DNA of 64,000 nucleotides from an uncultured Elusimicrobia bacterium (GTDB taxonomy: Bacteria; Elusimicrobiota; Elusimicrobia; UBA1565; UBA9628), in assembly GCA_903830945.1 (NCBI GenBank), contig CAIKVT010000069.1:158294-222293 (forward strand), written 5' to 3'. Made by a program: the position numbers and the translations under genes. Of this stretch, positions 17,851 to 26,084 are shown in pieces. The notes beneath the pieces are model-generated. The model did not search any database. It had not been told where the DNA came from and was given only the letters and a program-made list of their open reading frames with translations. Numbering within the stretch: position 1 is the stretch's first letter; each line of letters begins with the position of its first letter.

Positions 17851-18273
17851 GTGATTCGTTATGAATGGGTATGGCGGCCGAGCGCGGAAGTCCTTAAGGG
17901 TATTGGGGGTCTTTATCAGGCCGCAGGCTGGCGGGAGCCGGGAGATACTCCGCAGCGTATCTGCCGCATGGTGATGGGCAGTCATTGTTTCTTGGCGGCG
18001 CGTTCAGCGGGCAGGTTGGTGGGGATGGGCCGGGCTATCAGTGACCGGACCAACGACGGTTATATCCAGGATGTCTTCGTCAGGCAAGGGTTGCGGGGGA
18101 GGGGAGTGGGAGCGGAGATTGTGCGACGGCTGGCGTTGCGCCTGCGCATCGACGGCCTGGGCTGGATCGGTCTCATCGCGGCGGACGGGGCATGGCCCTT
18201 CTACGCGAAGCTGGGGTTCGCCAGGATGGCGCGTCATGACCCTATGCGTTTCCAGAACCAGGGGCGACCCTGA
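17851..18273 (+). CDS. GNAT-family N-acetyltransferase
   Basis: Small acetyltransferase, 140 residues, of the GNAT fold. The acetyl-CoA-binding motif A is visible as YIQDVFVRQGLRGRGVGAEIVRRL (about 71-94; Q/RxxGxG/A pattern), followed by GWIGLIAADGAWPFYAKLGFARM, typical of motif B. The start is a GTG at 17851, well placed 8 bases after GAGGAGG. It overlaps the next gene by one base (TGATG), so the pair is probably co-translated. The substrate cannot be told from sequence. Confidence 0.88.
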   Translation: MIRYEWVWRPSAEVLKGIGGLYQAAGWREPGDTPQRICRMVMGSHCFLAARSAGRLVGMGRAISDRTNDGYIQDVFVRQGLRGRGVGAEIVRRLALRLRIDGLGWIGLIAADGAWPFYAKLGFARMARHDPMRFQNQGRP

Positions 18274-19181
18274 TGGATTTTGACCTGCTCAAGCCGGAGC
18301 ACTACTCCCGGCTCAAGCCCTTCTTCTCGGCGCAGAGCCAGCCCCTCTCCGCCTATTCTTTGGCGTCCCTCATCTCCTGGAGCCAATGTATCTTCGACAC
18401 CATTTTCGCCTTGGTCGACGACGCCGTCCTCTTCGGCGAGCGCCGCATGGACGACCCCGAGCGCAAGCACCTGCTACTCCCCGTCTGCCCCAACGGCCCC
18501 AAGCCCCCGGCCTGGCTTAAGGACCGGGCCGCGGTCCAGGGCTTTCGCGAATACCATCTCGTGCCACAGACCTATTTGGATGGCTTTGGCCTCGCGGAGG
18601 TGGAGAAGCTCTTCAAGGTGGTCGAGGAGACGGAGTACGAGGATTACGTTTACCGTGCCGCCCACCTCGCTGAGCTACTCGGCCGCGACTATGCCAAGAA
18701 GCGAAATCTCGTCCGCCAATTCGAGCGAGAGTATTTTGAGTCCGGCCGGGTGCGGGTGGATGTGACCACCCCGGCTAATGCCGGCGCCTGCCTGGACTGC
18801 CTGGATGTCTGGCGGAGCGAACGCGGGGGCAAGGACTGGAGCGGGCTGCTGGAATGCGAGCGGCAGGCCACCACTAAGGCCCTTAGGAATTTTGCCGTTT
18901 GCGAGTTCCAAGGGCTTATGGTCGCCATCGACGGCAAGGTCAGGGGATTCGGCATCGGCTCGCGCCTGCGGGACGACACCTGGGTCCTGCACTTCGAGAA
19001 AGCCTCGGACCAGGTCAAGGGCCTCTACCAGTACCTGGACCGGGAATGCGCCAGGCGGCTTTTCCCAGGGGTGACCTTCCTCAATAAGGAAAGCGACATG
19101 GGCGACCCCGGCCTGGCCAAGGCTAAACAGTCGTACCGGCCCGCTTTTCGGGTCAAGTCCTACCGGCTTGAACTGCGTTGA
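18273..19181 (+). CDS. DUF2156 / LPG-synthase C-terminal-like protein
   Basis: A 302-residue protein resembling the GNAT-like DUF2156 domain found in the C-terminal part of lysyl-phosphatidylglycerol synthases. Supporting features are LLKPEHYSRLKPFFSAQSQPLSAY at the start, LNFAVCEFQGLMVAIDGKVRGFGIG in the acyltransferase-like core, HFEKASDQVKGLYQYLDRE, and FLNKESDMGDPGLAKAKQSYRP at the end. No membrane domain is present, so it is a stand-alone soluble version whose acceptor is unknown. It directly follows a GNAT gene (overlapping) and precedes the carboxypeptidase-like gene. Confidence 0.75.
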   Translation: MDFDLLKPEHYSRLKPFFSAQSQPLSAYSLASLISWSQCIFDTIFALVDDAVLFGERRMDDPERKHLLLPVCPNGPKPPAWLKDRAAVQGFREYHLVPQTYLDGFGLAEVEKLFKVVEETEYEDYVYRAAHLAELLGRDYAKKRNLVRQFEREYFESGRVRVDVTTPANAGACLDCLDVWRSERGGKDWSGLLECERQATTKALRNFAVCEFQGLMVAIDGKVRGFGIGSRLRDDTWVLHFEKASDQVKGLYQYLDRECARRLFPGVTFLNKESDMGDPGLAKAKQSYRPAFRVKSYRLELR

Positions 19182-19186
19182 ACCGT

Positions 19187-20767
19187 ATGCGGTTTTCCTG
19201 GCTGCTCTTCGCCGCGCTCGTTGCTGCCTCCCGTCCTGGCCAGGCAGTCGAGCCTACCTCGAACGTCCGGGTGGAGATATCTTCCGCCGGCGTCACAGGG
19301 CTGGACTGCCGCCGGCGCCCGTTCCGGATGGAATGGACCCGCGACATCGGGCAAAGGTATCGGCAGATGGCGCGAGAGACTTTTACGCGCAATCCAGACC
19401 CACGGGTCCTGGCTTTGGGGTTCGCGGGCATGATTCTGATGGCGCCTATAGCCGTGCTTGCCGTGCCCGCGGACCTGGCGGCCGCGCCCTTGCGCAGGCA
19501 GTGCGATTTTGAGCTGCGGGTGGGTGGACGGCTGTCCGGCTGGGCGGACAGCGCGGTCGGAGGAGAGCGGCTCGTCCTGGAAGGAGACAGTATGCTGGCG
19601 TCCGGGTTCGAGGGTATCTCTGCGCCGCGCTACAGGGTGACTCGCACAACGGGCACAGCTGATGCGGAGGGCCGGTTCGCCCTGTCCGTGGAGGGCCGGG
19701 TCGGTCGAAGTTCGGCTTTTGAGCTGCGATGGTTGGTGGATGAGAGGCCATCAGGCACCATGTCTTTGTGCAAGCATTGGGGCCGGTTCAGCCTCTCTGA
19801 GCCAGAGGCTGAGTTCGGTTCTGGAGCGCAGACCATGGAGACCATCGAGATCCGGCCAAGTCGCGCTGATAGGGCGGGATCGCGGGCGGGCTATAAGACC
19901 TTTTCCGAGGACGGCCGCGCCCCCATAGGAGACCTGTACGATTTTATGGATGGATTGGAGCAGAAAGGGCCCTGGGTCATGGAGACGGTGTTCGTGGACC
20001 AGGGGTTTCCTATGCGTGTCCTGCACACTAGACGCAAGGGCCCGGCGCTCTGGATCATCGCCGGTATCCACGGAGAGGAGCCGGCCCCGCCCAACGCCTT
20101 GTATCGCAACGCGGACAAGCTTGATGCCTTGGCAGCCGCCGGGATACCCGTCGTGCTCTTTCCTCTTTGCAACCCTGTTGGCTACTCAAGGAACTGGAGG
20201 TATCCTGACGTCGCCAAGTATTCCGAGAAGATGCCAGGACACAGCGTGGGAGACAGCGACCATCTTCTGTCGGACAAGGATGGCAAGCCGCGGGCCGCGC
20301 AGGCGACCTCGGCCCAGGCGGCCGCGTTTACGAGCAAGGTGCTGGAGATGGCGCGGGACTACCCGCCTGCGCTGTCGCTCGACATGCACGAAGATAACTT
20401 GCTTGAGAAAGGATACCTTTACTCGCAGGGACGTCAAGGCCGTGAGGACGAGGGGGCCAAAGCCATCGTCGAGCGGCTTAAGGCCCAGTCCTTCCCGATC
20501 CTGCTATCAGGCAAGACTCGTTTCGATGAGACCATCGTAGGCGGTATCGTCTCCGACGTTAACGACGGCTCAATTGACGAGCTCATCGCCGCCGAGAAGA
20601 TCTGGTCCGGCGGCGCCATGCGGAAAGGCCCAGCCGGCCGGTCCGTCATCGTCGTGGAGACCAGTGCTAAGGATGCCGTCTTGTCCAAGCGCATCCGGGT
20701 TCATGCCGCCGTGCTGGGGATAGCCGGAGAACTTTACCGGCGGGCGGCCGCTGCCGCGCCCAAGTAG
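19187..20767 (+). CDS. Secreted M14-like zinc carboxypeptidase / deacylase with novel N-terminal region
   Basis: A 526-residue protein. The N-terminus has a signal peptide (MRFSWLLFAALVAASRPGQA). A second hydrophobic segment near residues 75-100 (ALGFAGMILMAPIAVLAVPAD) may anchor the protein. Residues about 105-230 form a beta-rich region not recognised. The C-terminal half is an M14/succinylglutamate desuccinylase-like metallopeptidase, with GIHGEEPAPPN giving the HxxE zinc ligands and LDMHED the third. A late conserved Glu is plausible in VIVVETSAKD. The start chosen is the ATG at 19187; a TTG at 19178 overlapping the previous stop is the alternative. It is convergent with metH. Confidence 0.72.
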   Translation: MRFSWLLFAALVAASRPGQAVEPTSNVRVEISSAGVTGLDCRRRPFRMEWTRDIGQRYRQMARETFTRNPDPRVLALGFAGMILMAPIAVLAVPADLAAAPLRRQCDFELRVGGRLSGWADSAVGGERLVLEGDSMLASGFEGISAPRYRVTRTTGTADAEGRFALSVEGRVGRSSAFELRWLVDERPSGTMSLCKHWGRFSLSEPEAEFGSGAQTMETIEIRPSRADRAGSRAGYKTFSEDGRAPIGDLYDFMDGLEQKGPWVMETVFVDQGFPMRVLHTRRKGPALWIIAGIHGEEPAPPNALYRNADKLDALAAAGIPVVLFPLCNPVGYSRNWRYPDVAKYSEKMPGHSVGDSDHLLSDKDGKPRAAQATSAQAAAFTSKVLEMARDYPPALSLDMHEDNLLEKGYLYSQGRQGREDEGAKAIVERLKAQSFPILLSGKTRFDETIVGGIVSDVNDGSIDELIAAEKIWSGGAMRKGPAGRSVIVVETSAKDAVLSKRIRVHAAVLGIAGELYRRAAAAAPK

Positions 20768-20789
20768 CGTCGCGCGTCGCTGTTCGCGC

Positions 20790-23700
20790 TTACTGGGCCG
20801 GGATGGAGAAGACGCGGGCCTCGGGATGGTGGAAGACCAGGGCCGAGACGCTGGCTTCCGGATCCATCATGAATCCCTCGGTGAGCGTTACGCCCGCGGT
20901 GTGCCGGCTCTTCAGAAGCTCCAGGAGACGAGCTTGGGGTTCCAGGACCGGGCAGGCCGGGTAGCCGAAGCTGAAGCGCTCTCCGCGCGCGCCGATGCCC
21001 CAGAGGGAGCGTAGGCGCTGGTGCAGGACCTTGGCCGCGGCCTCGGCCATGTCCAGGGCCAGGCATTGCAGGGCGTGCGACTTGAAATAGTCGCCGGACT
21101 CGCGCAGCCGGGCCGCTTCCTCGCGGATGCCCGCGCCGGCCGTGACCACGAACAGGGCAACGCAGTCCATCCGGCCGGACGACTTGGGCGCGACGAAATC
21201 AGCCAGGCAGAGGTTCTCGCCAGCGGCCTGGCGCGGGAAGTCGAAACGGGCCAGGGCGGCCCTGTTTTCCGGAGCAGCGTAAAGGACCACGGAGTCCCCT
21301 TCGGCTTGGCAGGGGCAGAAGCGGTAGGCGGCCCGGGGCCGCAGCAGGCCGCGGGATCGGGCTTCGGTCCAGAGTCCTTCCAGGCGACGGCGCAGGTCCA
21401 GGGCTTTGGGGTCCTGGTCCGCGAAGAGTTTCTTGACCGCGCCCTTGAGGCCGAGGTGCTTGCCGTAGAGCATCTGCGGGTCGATGTTGCCGAACACCTC
21501 GTCCGGGTTAAAGTCTTCCGCTATATGGAGCTCGAGGTCCGGGGGCGTGGGGATCGGGCCATCGTGGTTGAAGGTGGTTGCGGGGTTGGAGGGCAGGCGT
21601 TCACCTCTACCGGGAGGGAGTGTCGCTAGCAGCTTATCCTGCTCCGCGCGATTGCGCTGGACACAGGCGGCGCGTCGTTGCGGGTCGAACAGCTCGTTGA
21701 AGATGGCCAGGCCGGCCATGGCGTCCTTGGCGTAGAAGACCGGATTTGGGCAGCGAGGCGCGATCTTGGCCGCTACGAAGCGCGGGGAAAGGGCCGCGCC
21801 TCCGGCCACGATGGGGACGTCCATCCCGGCGGCGGCTAAGTCCTCGGCCAAAAGCGTCATCTCCTGACAGGAGCGCACCAAGAGCCCGGAGAGGCCCAGG
21901 GCCTGGGCCTTGCTGCTGCGCAGGCCCGCTAGGATGACCTCGGAGCCCGCCTTGATGCCCAGGTCTACCACCTCGTAGCCGTTATTCTGGAGGATGATGT
22001 GCACGAGGTTCTTGCCGATGTCGTGTACGTCTCCTTTGACTGTGGCCAAGGCGATGGTGCCGCGCGATGCCGCGCGGCTGCCGGCCAGGCGTGGCTCTAA
22101 GAGGGTTACCGCCGCCTTCATGACCTCGGCGCATTGCAGGACCTCGGCGACGATGAGCTCGTTGGCCGAAAAGAGACGGCCCACCTCGGCCATGCCGGAC
22201 ATGAGAGGGCCGTTGATGATGGCCAGAGGCGGCGCGTCTTTAAGGAGCTCCTCGAGCGCCGCCTCCAGTCCTTCTCGGCTCGCGGTCACTACCGCCAGGC
22301 GCACGCGGTCCGCGGCTGGCAGTGTGTGGCTGGCGGTAGTGGCCTTGGGCTTGGCCTGCCGGAAATGCGCGGCGAAATCAGCTACCGCGTCGAAGCCCGC
22401 GGGGAAGGCCGGATCGCCAGGGCCTCTCCAGTCCAGGAGGTCTTCGGAGAGGCGACGCTCGTCGGCGGGGAGCTCCGCGTAGCGCGCCAGCTTCTCGGCG
22501 TTGACGATGGCCAGGTCCAGCCCCGCGCCCACGCAGCGATGCAGGAAGACGGCATTCAAAACCTCGCGGCCCGCGGGCGGCAGGCCGAAGGATACGTTGG
22601 ACACGCCGAGCGCGGTCTTGCAGCCGGGGAGGGCTTCCTTGATCAGGCGCAGTGCCGCCACCGTCTCGGCCGCGCTGCCGTAATATTTGCCATCGCCCGT
22701 GGCCACGGGGAAGACCAGGCAGTCGAAATAGAGGTCCTGTTCGGGGATGCCGTATTTGCGGGTGAGCAGTTCGTGGCTGCGCTGCGCGATGGCGAGCTTG
22801 CGCTGCCTGGAAAGAGCCATACCTTGTGCCTTGTCCTCGTCGATGGTTCCTACCACCAGCGCCGCGCCGTAGCGGTGGACCAGGGGCGCGACCGCGGCAA
22901 AGCGCGTCTCTCCCGCCTCGAGATTGACCGAGTTGATGATGCCCTTGCCCGGGCAGTGCTGTAGGGCCGTTTCCATGACCGAGGGGTCGGTGGAGTCGAT
23001 CATGAGCGGCACGCGCACGGCCGGGGCCAGGCGCTTCAGCAGGCGCGCCATGTCCTTGCCCTCGTCGCGGTCCGGGTTGGCCAGGCAGATGTCCAGGATC
23101 TGCGCGCCGCCGCGCACCTGCCGCCTACCGACATCCGCCGCCGCGGCGAAGTCTTCCTTGACGATGAGTTCCTTGAAGAGCCGGGAGCCGACCACGTTGG
23201 CTCGCTCGCCGACCAGGATGGGCCGCTTCTCTTCCTCCACGGTCAATGACTCGAGTCCGGAGATGGCCCAGCGTTTGGCCGGCGCGGCGCGGCGGGGCTG
23301 GTGCTTGGCGGCCATGAGCGCCACGGCGCGGATATGCTCCGGGGTCGTGCCGCAGCAGCCTCCCACGATGTTGAGCCAGCCTGCGCCACAGAATCGTTCG
23401 AGCTTGGTCGCGAAGGAGTCCGGGGTCTCGCCGTAGTGCCCGTCCTCGTCAGGTAGGCCGGCGTTGGGGTAGCAGACCACGAAGCCGGGCGTCAGCGCGG
23501 CCAGAGTGCGCGCGTGGTCGGCCATGAGCTCCGGGCCCAAGGCGCAGTTGAGCCCCAGGCCGAAGAGTCCCCAGTGCGCCACCGAGTCGGCCAGGGCTTC
23601 GGCGGTCTGGCCCCCCAGCATGGTGCCCGACGCTTCGATGGAGGCCGAGAGTATGACTGGCACGCGGCGGCCCAAGGACCGGAAGCAGTCGGCGATGCCG

Positions 23701-24260
23701 CACAGCGAGGCCTTGATGTTGACGGTATCCTGCTGGGTCTCGAGCAGCAGGAGGTCCGCGCCGCCCAAGAGGAGCCCCTGGGCCTGTTCGTTGTGGGCTG
23801 CGGCCACCTCGGCGAAGCTGATGCCGCCGGTCAAGGTGATGGTCTTGGTGCCGGGGCCCATGGAGCCGGCCACGAAGCGGGGCTTCTGCGGCGTGGCGGC
23901 CCGGCGGGCGGCCGCGCGGGCGAGTTCGGCCGCGGCGCGGTTGAGCTCGAGGACGCGGTCGGCCAGGCCGTACTCGGCCAAGACGTGGCGTAGGGCTCCG
24001 AAGGAGCAGGTTTCGATGATATCTGCGCCGGCCTCGAGGTAGCGCTCGTGGACCGCGGCCACCGCGCTGGGCCGGGTGATGGGTAGGACGTCGAAGCATC
24101 CCTCCTGCTCGGGCCCGCCGAAGTCCGCGGCCGTCAGACCCGACGCGGCGAGTTGGCTGCCCATGGAGCCGTCCAGGATGAGGATGCGTCTCTCCAGGGC
24201 CGCGCGCAGTTCGCGGGAGCGGTCGTCTTCAGGCAGGGCGAGGGTCTCCAGGAGGGTCAT
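20790..24260 (-). CDS. metH: Cobalamin-dependent methionine synthase
   Basis: MetH transfers a methyl group from methyltetrahydrofolate through cobalamin to homocysteine. At 1156 residues it is full length. In order: a homocysteine/zinc domain (1-330; ILDGSMGSQL, GLNCALGP and GGCCGTTPEHI supply the Zn cysteines), a folate-binding TIM barrel (about 350-620; VGERANVVGSRLF, then DICLANPDRDEGKDM), a cap, a B12-binding domain with KGDVHDIGKNLV (cobalt-ligand His near 741), and the C-terminal SAM-dependent reactivation domain. Its start interlocks with the stop of the upstream secreted gene (ATGA). No cobalamin riboswitch is seen upstream. Confidence 0.97.
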   Translation of the reverse strand: MTLLETLALPEDDRSRELRAALERRILILDGSMGSQLAASGLTAADFGGPEQEGCFDVLPITRPSAVAAVHERYLEAGADIIETCSFGALRHVLAEYGLADRVLELNRAAAELARAAARRAATPQKPRFVAGSMGPGTKTITLTGGISFAEVAAAHNEQAQGLLLGGADLLLLETQQDTVNIKASLCGIADCFRSLGRRVPVILSASIEASGTMLGGQTAEALADSVAHWGLFGLGLNCALGPELMADHARTLAALTPGFVVCYPNAGLPDEDGHYGETPDSFATKLERFCGAGWLNIVGGCCGTTPEHIRAVALMAAKHQPRRAAPAKRWAISGLESLTVEEEKRPILVGERANVVGSRLFKELIVKEDFAAAADVGRRQVRGGAQILDICLANPDRDEGKDMARLLKRLAPAVRVPLMIDSTDPSVMETALQHCPGKGIINSVNLEAGETRFAAVAPLVHRYGAALVVGTIDEDKAQGMALSRQRKLAIAQRSHELLTRKYGIPEQDLYFDCLVFPVATGDGKYYGSAAETVAALRLIKEALPGCKTALGVSNVSFGLPPAGREVLNAVFLHRCVGAGLDLAIVNAEKLARYAELPADERRLSEDLLDWRGPGDPAFPAGFDAVADFAAHFRQAKPKATTASHTLPAADRVRLAVVTASREGLEAALEELLKDAPPLAIINGPLMSGMAEVGRLFSANELIVAEVLQCAEVMKAAVTLLEPRLAGSRAASRGTIALATVKGDVHDIGKNLVHIILQNNGYEVVDLGIKAGSEVILAGLRSSKAQALGLSGLLVRSCQEMTLLAEDLAAAGMDVPIVAGGAALSPRFVAAKIAPRCPNPVFYAKDAMAGLAIFNELFDPQRRAACVQRNRAEQDKLLATLPPGRGERLPSNPATTFNHDGPIPTPPDLELHIAEDFNPDEVFGNIDPQMLYGKHLGLKGAVKKLFADQDPKALDLRRRLEGLWTEARSRGLLRPRAAYRFCPCQAEGDSVVLYAAPENRAALARFDFPRQAAGENLCLADFVAPKSSGRMDCVALFVVTAGAGIREEAARLRESGDYFKSHALQCLALDMAEAAAKVLHQRLRSLWGIGARGERFSFGYPACPVLEPQARLLELLKSRHTAGVTLTEGFMMDPEASVSALVFHHPEARVFSIPAQ

Positions 24261-25087
24261 GGTTTTTTTCTGATGAGGCCGCGGAATCCAGGGAATCCGT
24301 AGACTTCTTCGAAGTCCGGGTCCGTCCGCGCTTTCTCAACTAGTTCGGCATCGAGCCGGACCGCCTCGCTGAGCTCGGAAACGGCCTCGTTGAGTTGCCC
24401 CGAGAGGCAGAGCAGGGCAGCGTGGCGATAGCGGGCCGAGGCCAGCTCCGGCTGCATGTGTGCCGCGGTCGCCGTCTCGGCCAGGGCGGCTTCGAGCTCG
24501 CTGGCTTCGAAGAGCAGGCGCGAATAGGTCAGATGCGCCTGGGCGCGCTGGCTGCGCACGGAGGGGGTGTAGAAGCGCAGAAGAAAATAGCGATAGAAAG
24601 TGCGGTTGTCCTCGCGCCGGCTGAAGATGAAGAGCCCGCAGTCTCCCAGCGGCGAGTAGCGGACTTGTTCCCAGCGCCAATCGCCGCCGGGCCAGGGGAA
24701 CTCGGCGCGCAGGCCGAAGGCGGCGGTGGAGAGGATGATTTCTTCGATGGGGTGGAGAGTTTTGGCGCGGGGGATGCGGATGTCCTCCGTGATGCCGGGG
24801 CGTTCGTAGCCGGCTGCGACGAGGTCTTGCAGGGCCTTTTTAGCCCCCTGATTCATGGCCCAGACGGTCCGGGATGCATTTTCGCCTGGAGGGATGGTGA
24901 TGGCACCGATTCGGGTGAGCACGGGTTCGTCTTGGATGGTCTTTCCGAGGGCGGCGTAGCCGAAGTGTTGGACGGCCACGGAGCATGCGTTGTTCCATCC
25001 GAGTACGGAGAAAGTCTCGCGTGCAATCGTCTGGCCGGCGGCGGGGCCTGCGGCGAGGAGACAGGCGGCAGCGAGCAGCGCGCGCAT
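24257..25087 (-). CDS. Secreted protein with C-terminal TPR-like repeats
   Basis: A 276-residue protein of unknown function. A signal peptide is clear at 1-18 (RALLAAACLLAAGPAAGQ). The middle part (20-180) is not recognised. The C-terminal part (about 185-255) looks like two tetratricopeptide helices pairs: AHLTYSRLLFEASELEAALAETATAAHMQPELA and RHAALLCLSGQLNEAVSELSEAVRLDAEL. It is probably periplasmic. The metH start is interlocked with its stop codon although the functions look unrelated. A TATCAT hexamer 6 bp before its ATG suggests a leaderless mRNA that also carries metH. Confidence 0.7.
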   Translation of the reverse strand: MRALLAAACLLAAGPAAGQTIARETFSVLGWNNACSVAVQHFGYAALGKTIQDEPVLTRIGAITIPPGENASRTVWAMNQGAKKALQDLVAAGYERPGITEDIRIPRAKTLHPIEEIILSTAAFGLRAEFPWPGGDWRWEQVRYSPLGDCGLFIFSRREDNRTFYRYFLLRFYTPSVRSQRAQAHLTYSRLLFEASELEAALAETATAAHMQPELASARYRHAALLCLSGQLNEAVSELSEAVRLDAELVEKARTDPDFEEVYGFPGFRGLIRKKP

Positions 25088-25093
25088 GCGGGT

Positions 25094-25099
25094 ATGATA
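25094..25099 (-). promoter_or_regulatory. -10 element 6 bp before start codon (leaderless)
   Basis: The minus strand reads TATCAT followed by 6 bases (ACCCGC) and the ATG at 25087. No ribosome binding site lies between. It drives the secreted TPR gene and presumably metH. Confidence 0.5.
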
Positions 25100-25143
25100 C
25101 TACATCCCGGCGACGGGTATTTTGAGAAGCCCGCGGCCGGTTT

Positions 25144-25163
25144 GGCCGGATTATGATCCGGCC
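25144..25163. repeat. 8-bp inverted repeat over the activase stop codon
   Basis: GGCCGGAT (25144-25151), TATG, ATCCGGCC (25156-25163). The stem contains the stop codon of the activase gene. There is no T tract on either side, so it is either a weak terminator or a 3' stabilising hairpin for the glycyl-radical module mRNA. Confidence 0.5.
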
Positions 25164-26080
25164 GCAGGCGTTGCGTCCGTTGTGCCGGTCAGTCCGGCCG
25201 CTTTAAAGATGCGTAGCGCTTGAGTCGGCTGATCCGCGCCGTGCCAGCTGTCTTCAGTCGGCATACGATAGATGCGCCCCAGGCCCTCGTATTTTCCCGC
25301 GCCAAGGGCATGGTAGGCCAGCAGTTCGACTCGGGAGAGGCCCAGAGCTCGGCTAAACTCGGCGATGGCCGCGAGGTTGGCCTCGCCGTCCGTTCCGCCC
25401 GGGATCAAGGGCACGCGTAGGACGATCTTTTCCGCGCACCTGCCGGCCAGGAAGCGCAGGTTCTCCAGGATTGGCGCATTGTCTCGGCCGGTCCATTGTC
25501 GATGTCGCTGCGGGTCGATGATTTTCAAGTCGTACAAGAACAGATCGATGAGCGGCTCCAAACGCGCTATGTCCGGCATGGCTGCATAACCGCAGGTCTC
25601 GACCGCGGCTCGGATGCCGGATGTCCGGCAGCGCGCCAAGAGGTCCGCCAGGAATTCCGGCTGCGCGAAAGGTTCGCCCCCGGAGAAGGTCACGCCTCCT
25701 CCAGAATTGTCATAAAAGGCCTTGTCCGCGGTGATTCGCGACATGACGTCGTCTACGCTTATCCGTTGTCCGACTTTAAGCAGCGCGCCGCGAGGGCAAG
25801 CCTCTAGGCAAGGCCAGCTCTCGCAGTGTCCGCACCGGGCGCGGTCGATCCGCAATAGGCCCGGAGCGTCGCCGATCACGGCGGAGCAGATTTTGGCGCA
25901 GCTCAAGCAATGGGCGCAGCGCGCTGGATCATGGCGTAGTTCCGGCGTGCAGGCTTGGGATTCCGGATTGCTGCACCACGCGCATGCCAGCGGACAACCT
26001 TTAAAAAAAATCAGCGTTCGGATCCCCGGCCCGTCGTGTACCGCATAGTGCTGGATGTCGAAGATGAGGCCTACGGCCAT
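25151..26080 (-). CDS. Glycyl-radical enzyme activating protein
   Basis: Radical SAM activase that installs the glycyl radical on the adjacent enzyme, about 309 residues from the ATG at 26080. The SAM cluster motif is CPLACAWC in FFKGCPLACAWCSN, preceded by the family hallmark HDGPGIRTLIF. A ferredoxin-like insert follows with CAHCLSCAKIC and CGHCESWPCLEACPRGAL, giving two extra 4Fe-4S clusters; pyruvate formate-lyase activase lacks these, while dehydratase- and decarboxylase-type activases have them. VTFSGGEP is the SAM-binding GGE. The start at 26080 fits homologue N-termini, 4 bp after the enzyme's stop; an ATG at 26095 is possible. Confidence 0.93.
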   Translation of the reverse strand: MAVGLIFDIQHYAVHDGPGIRTLIFFKGCPLACAWCSNPESQACTPELRHDPARCAHCLSCAKICSAVIGDAPGLLRIDRARCGHCESWPCLEACPRGALLKVGQRISVDDVMSRITADKAFYDNSGGGVTFSGGEPFAQPEFLADLLARCRTSGIRAAVETCGYAAMPDIARLEPLIDLFLYDLKIIDPQRHRQWTGRDNAPILENLRFLAGRCAEKIVLRVPLIPGGTDGEANLAAIAEFSRALGLSRVELLAYHALGAGKYEGLGRIYRMPTEDSWHGADQPTQALRIFKAAGLTGTTDATPAAGS

Positions 26081-26084
26081 GGCG

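Noticed and set aside
20768..20789. Terminator between the convergent M14-like gene and metH
   Set aside because: Only a weak GC repeat without a T tract is visible in the 22-bp gap.
24261..25200. Cobalamin riboswitch for metH
   Set aside because: metH starts inside the stop of the preceding coding gene and no B12-box-like sequence was seen upstream of that gene.
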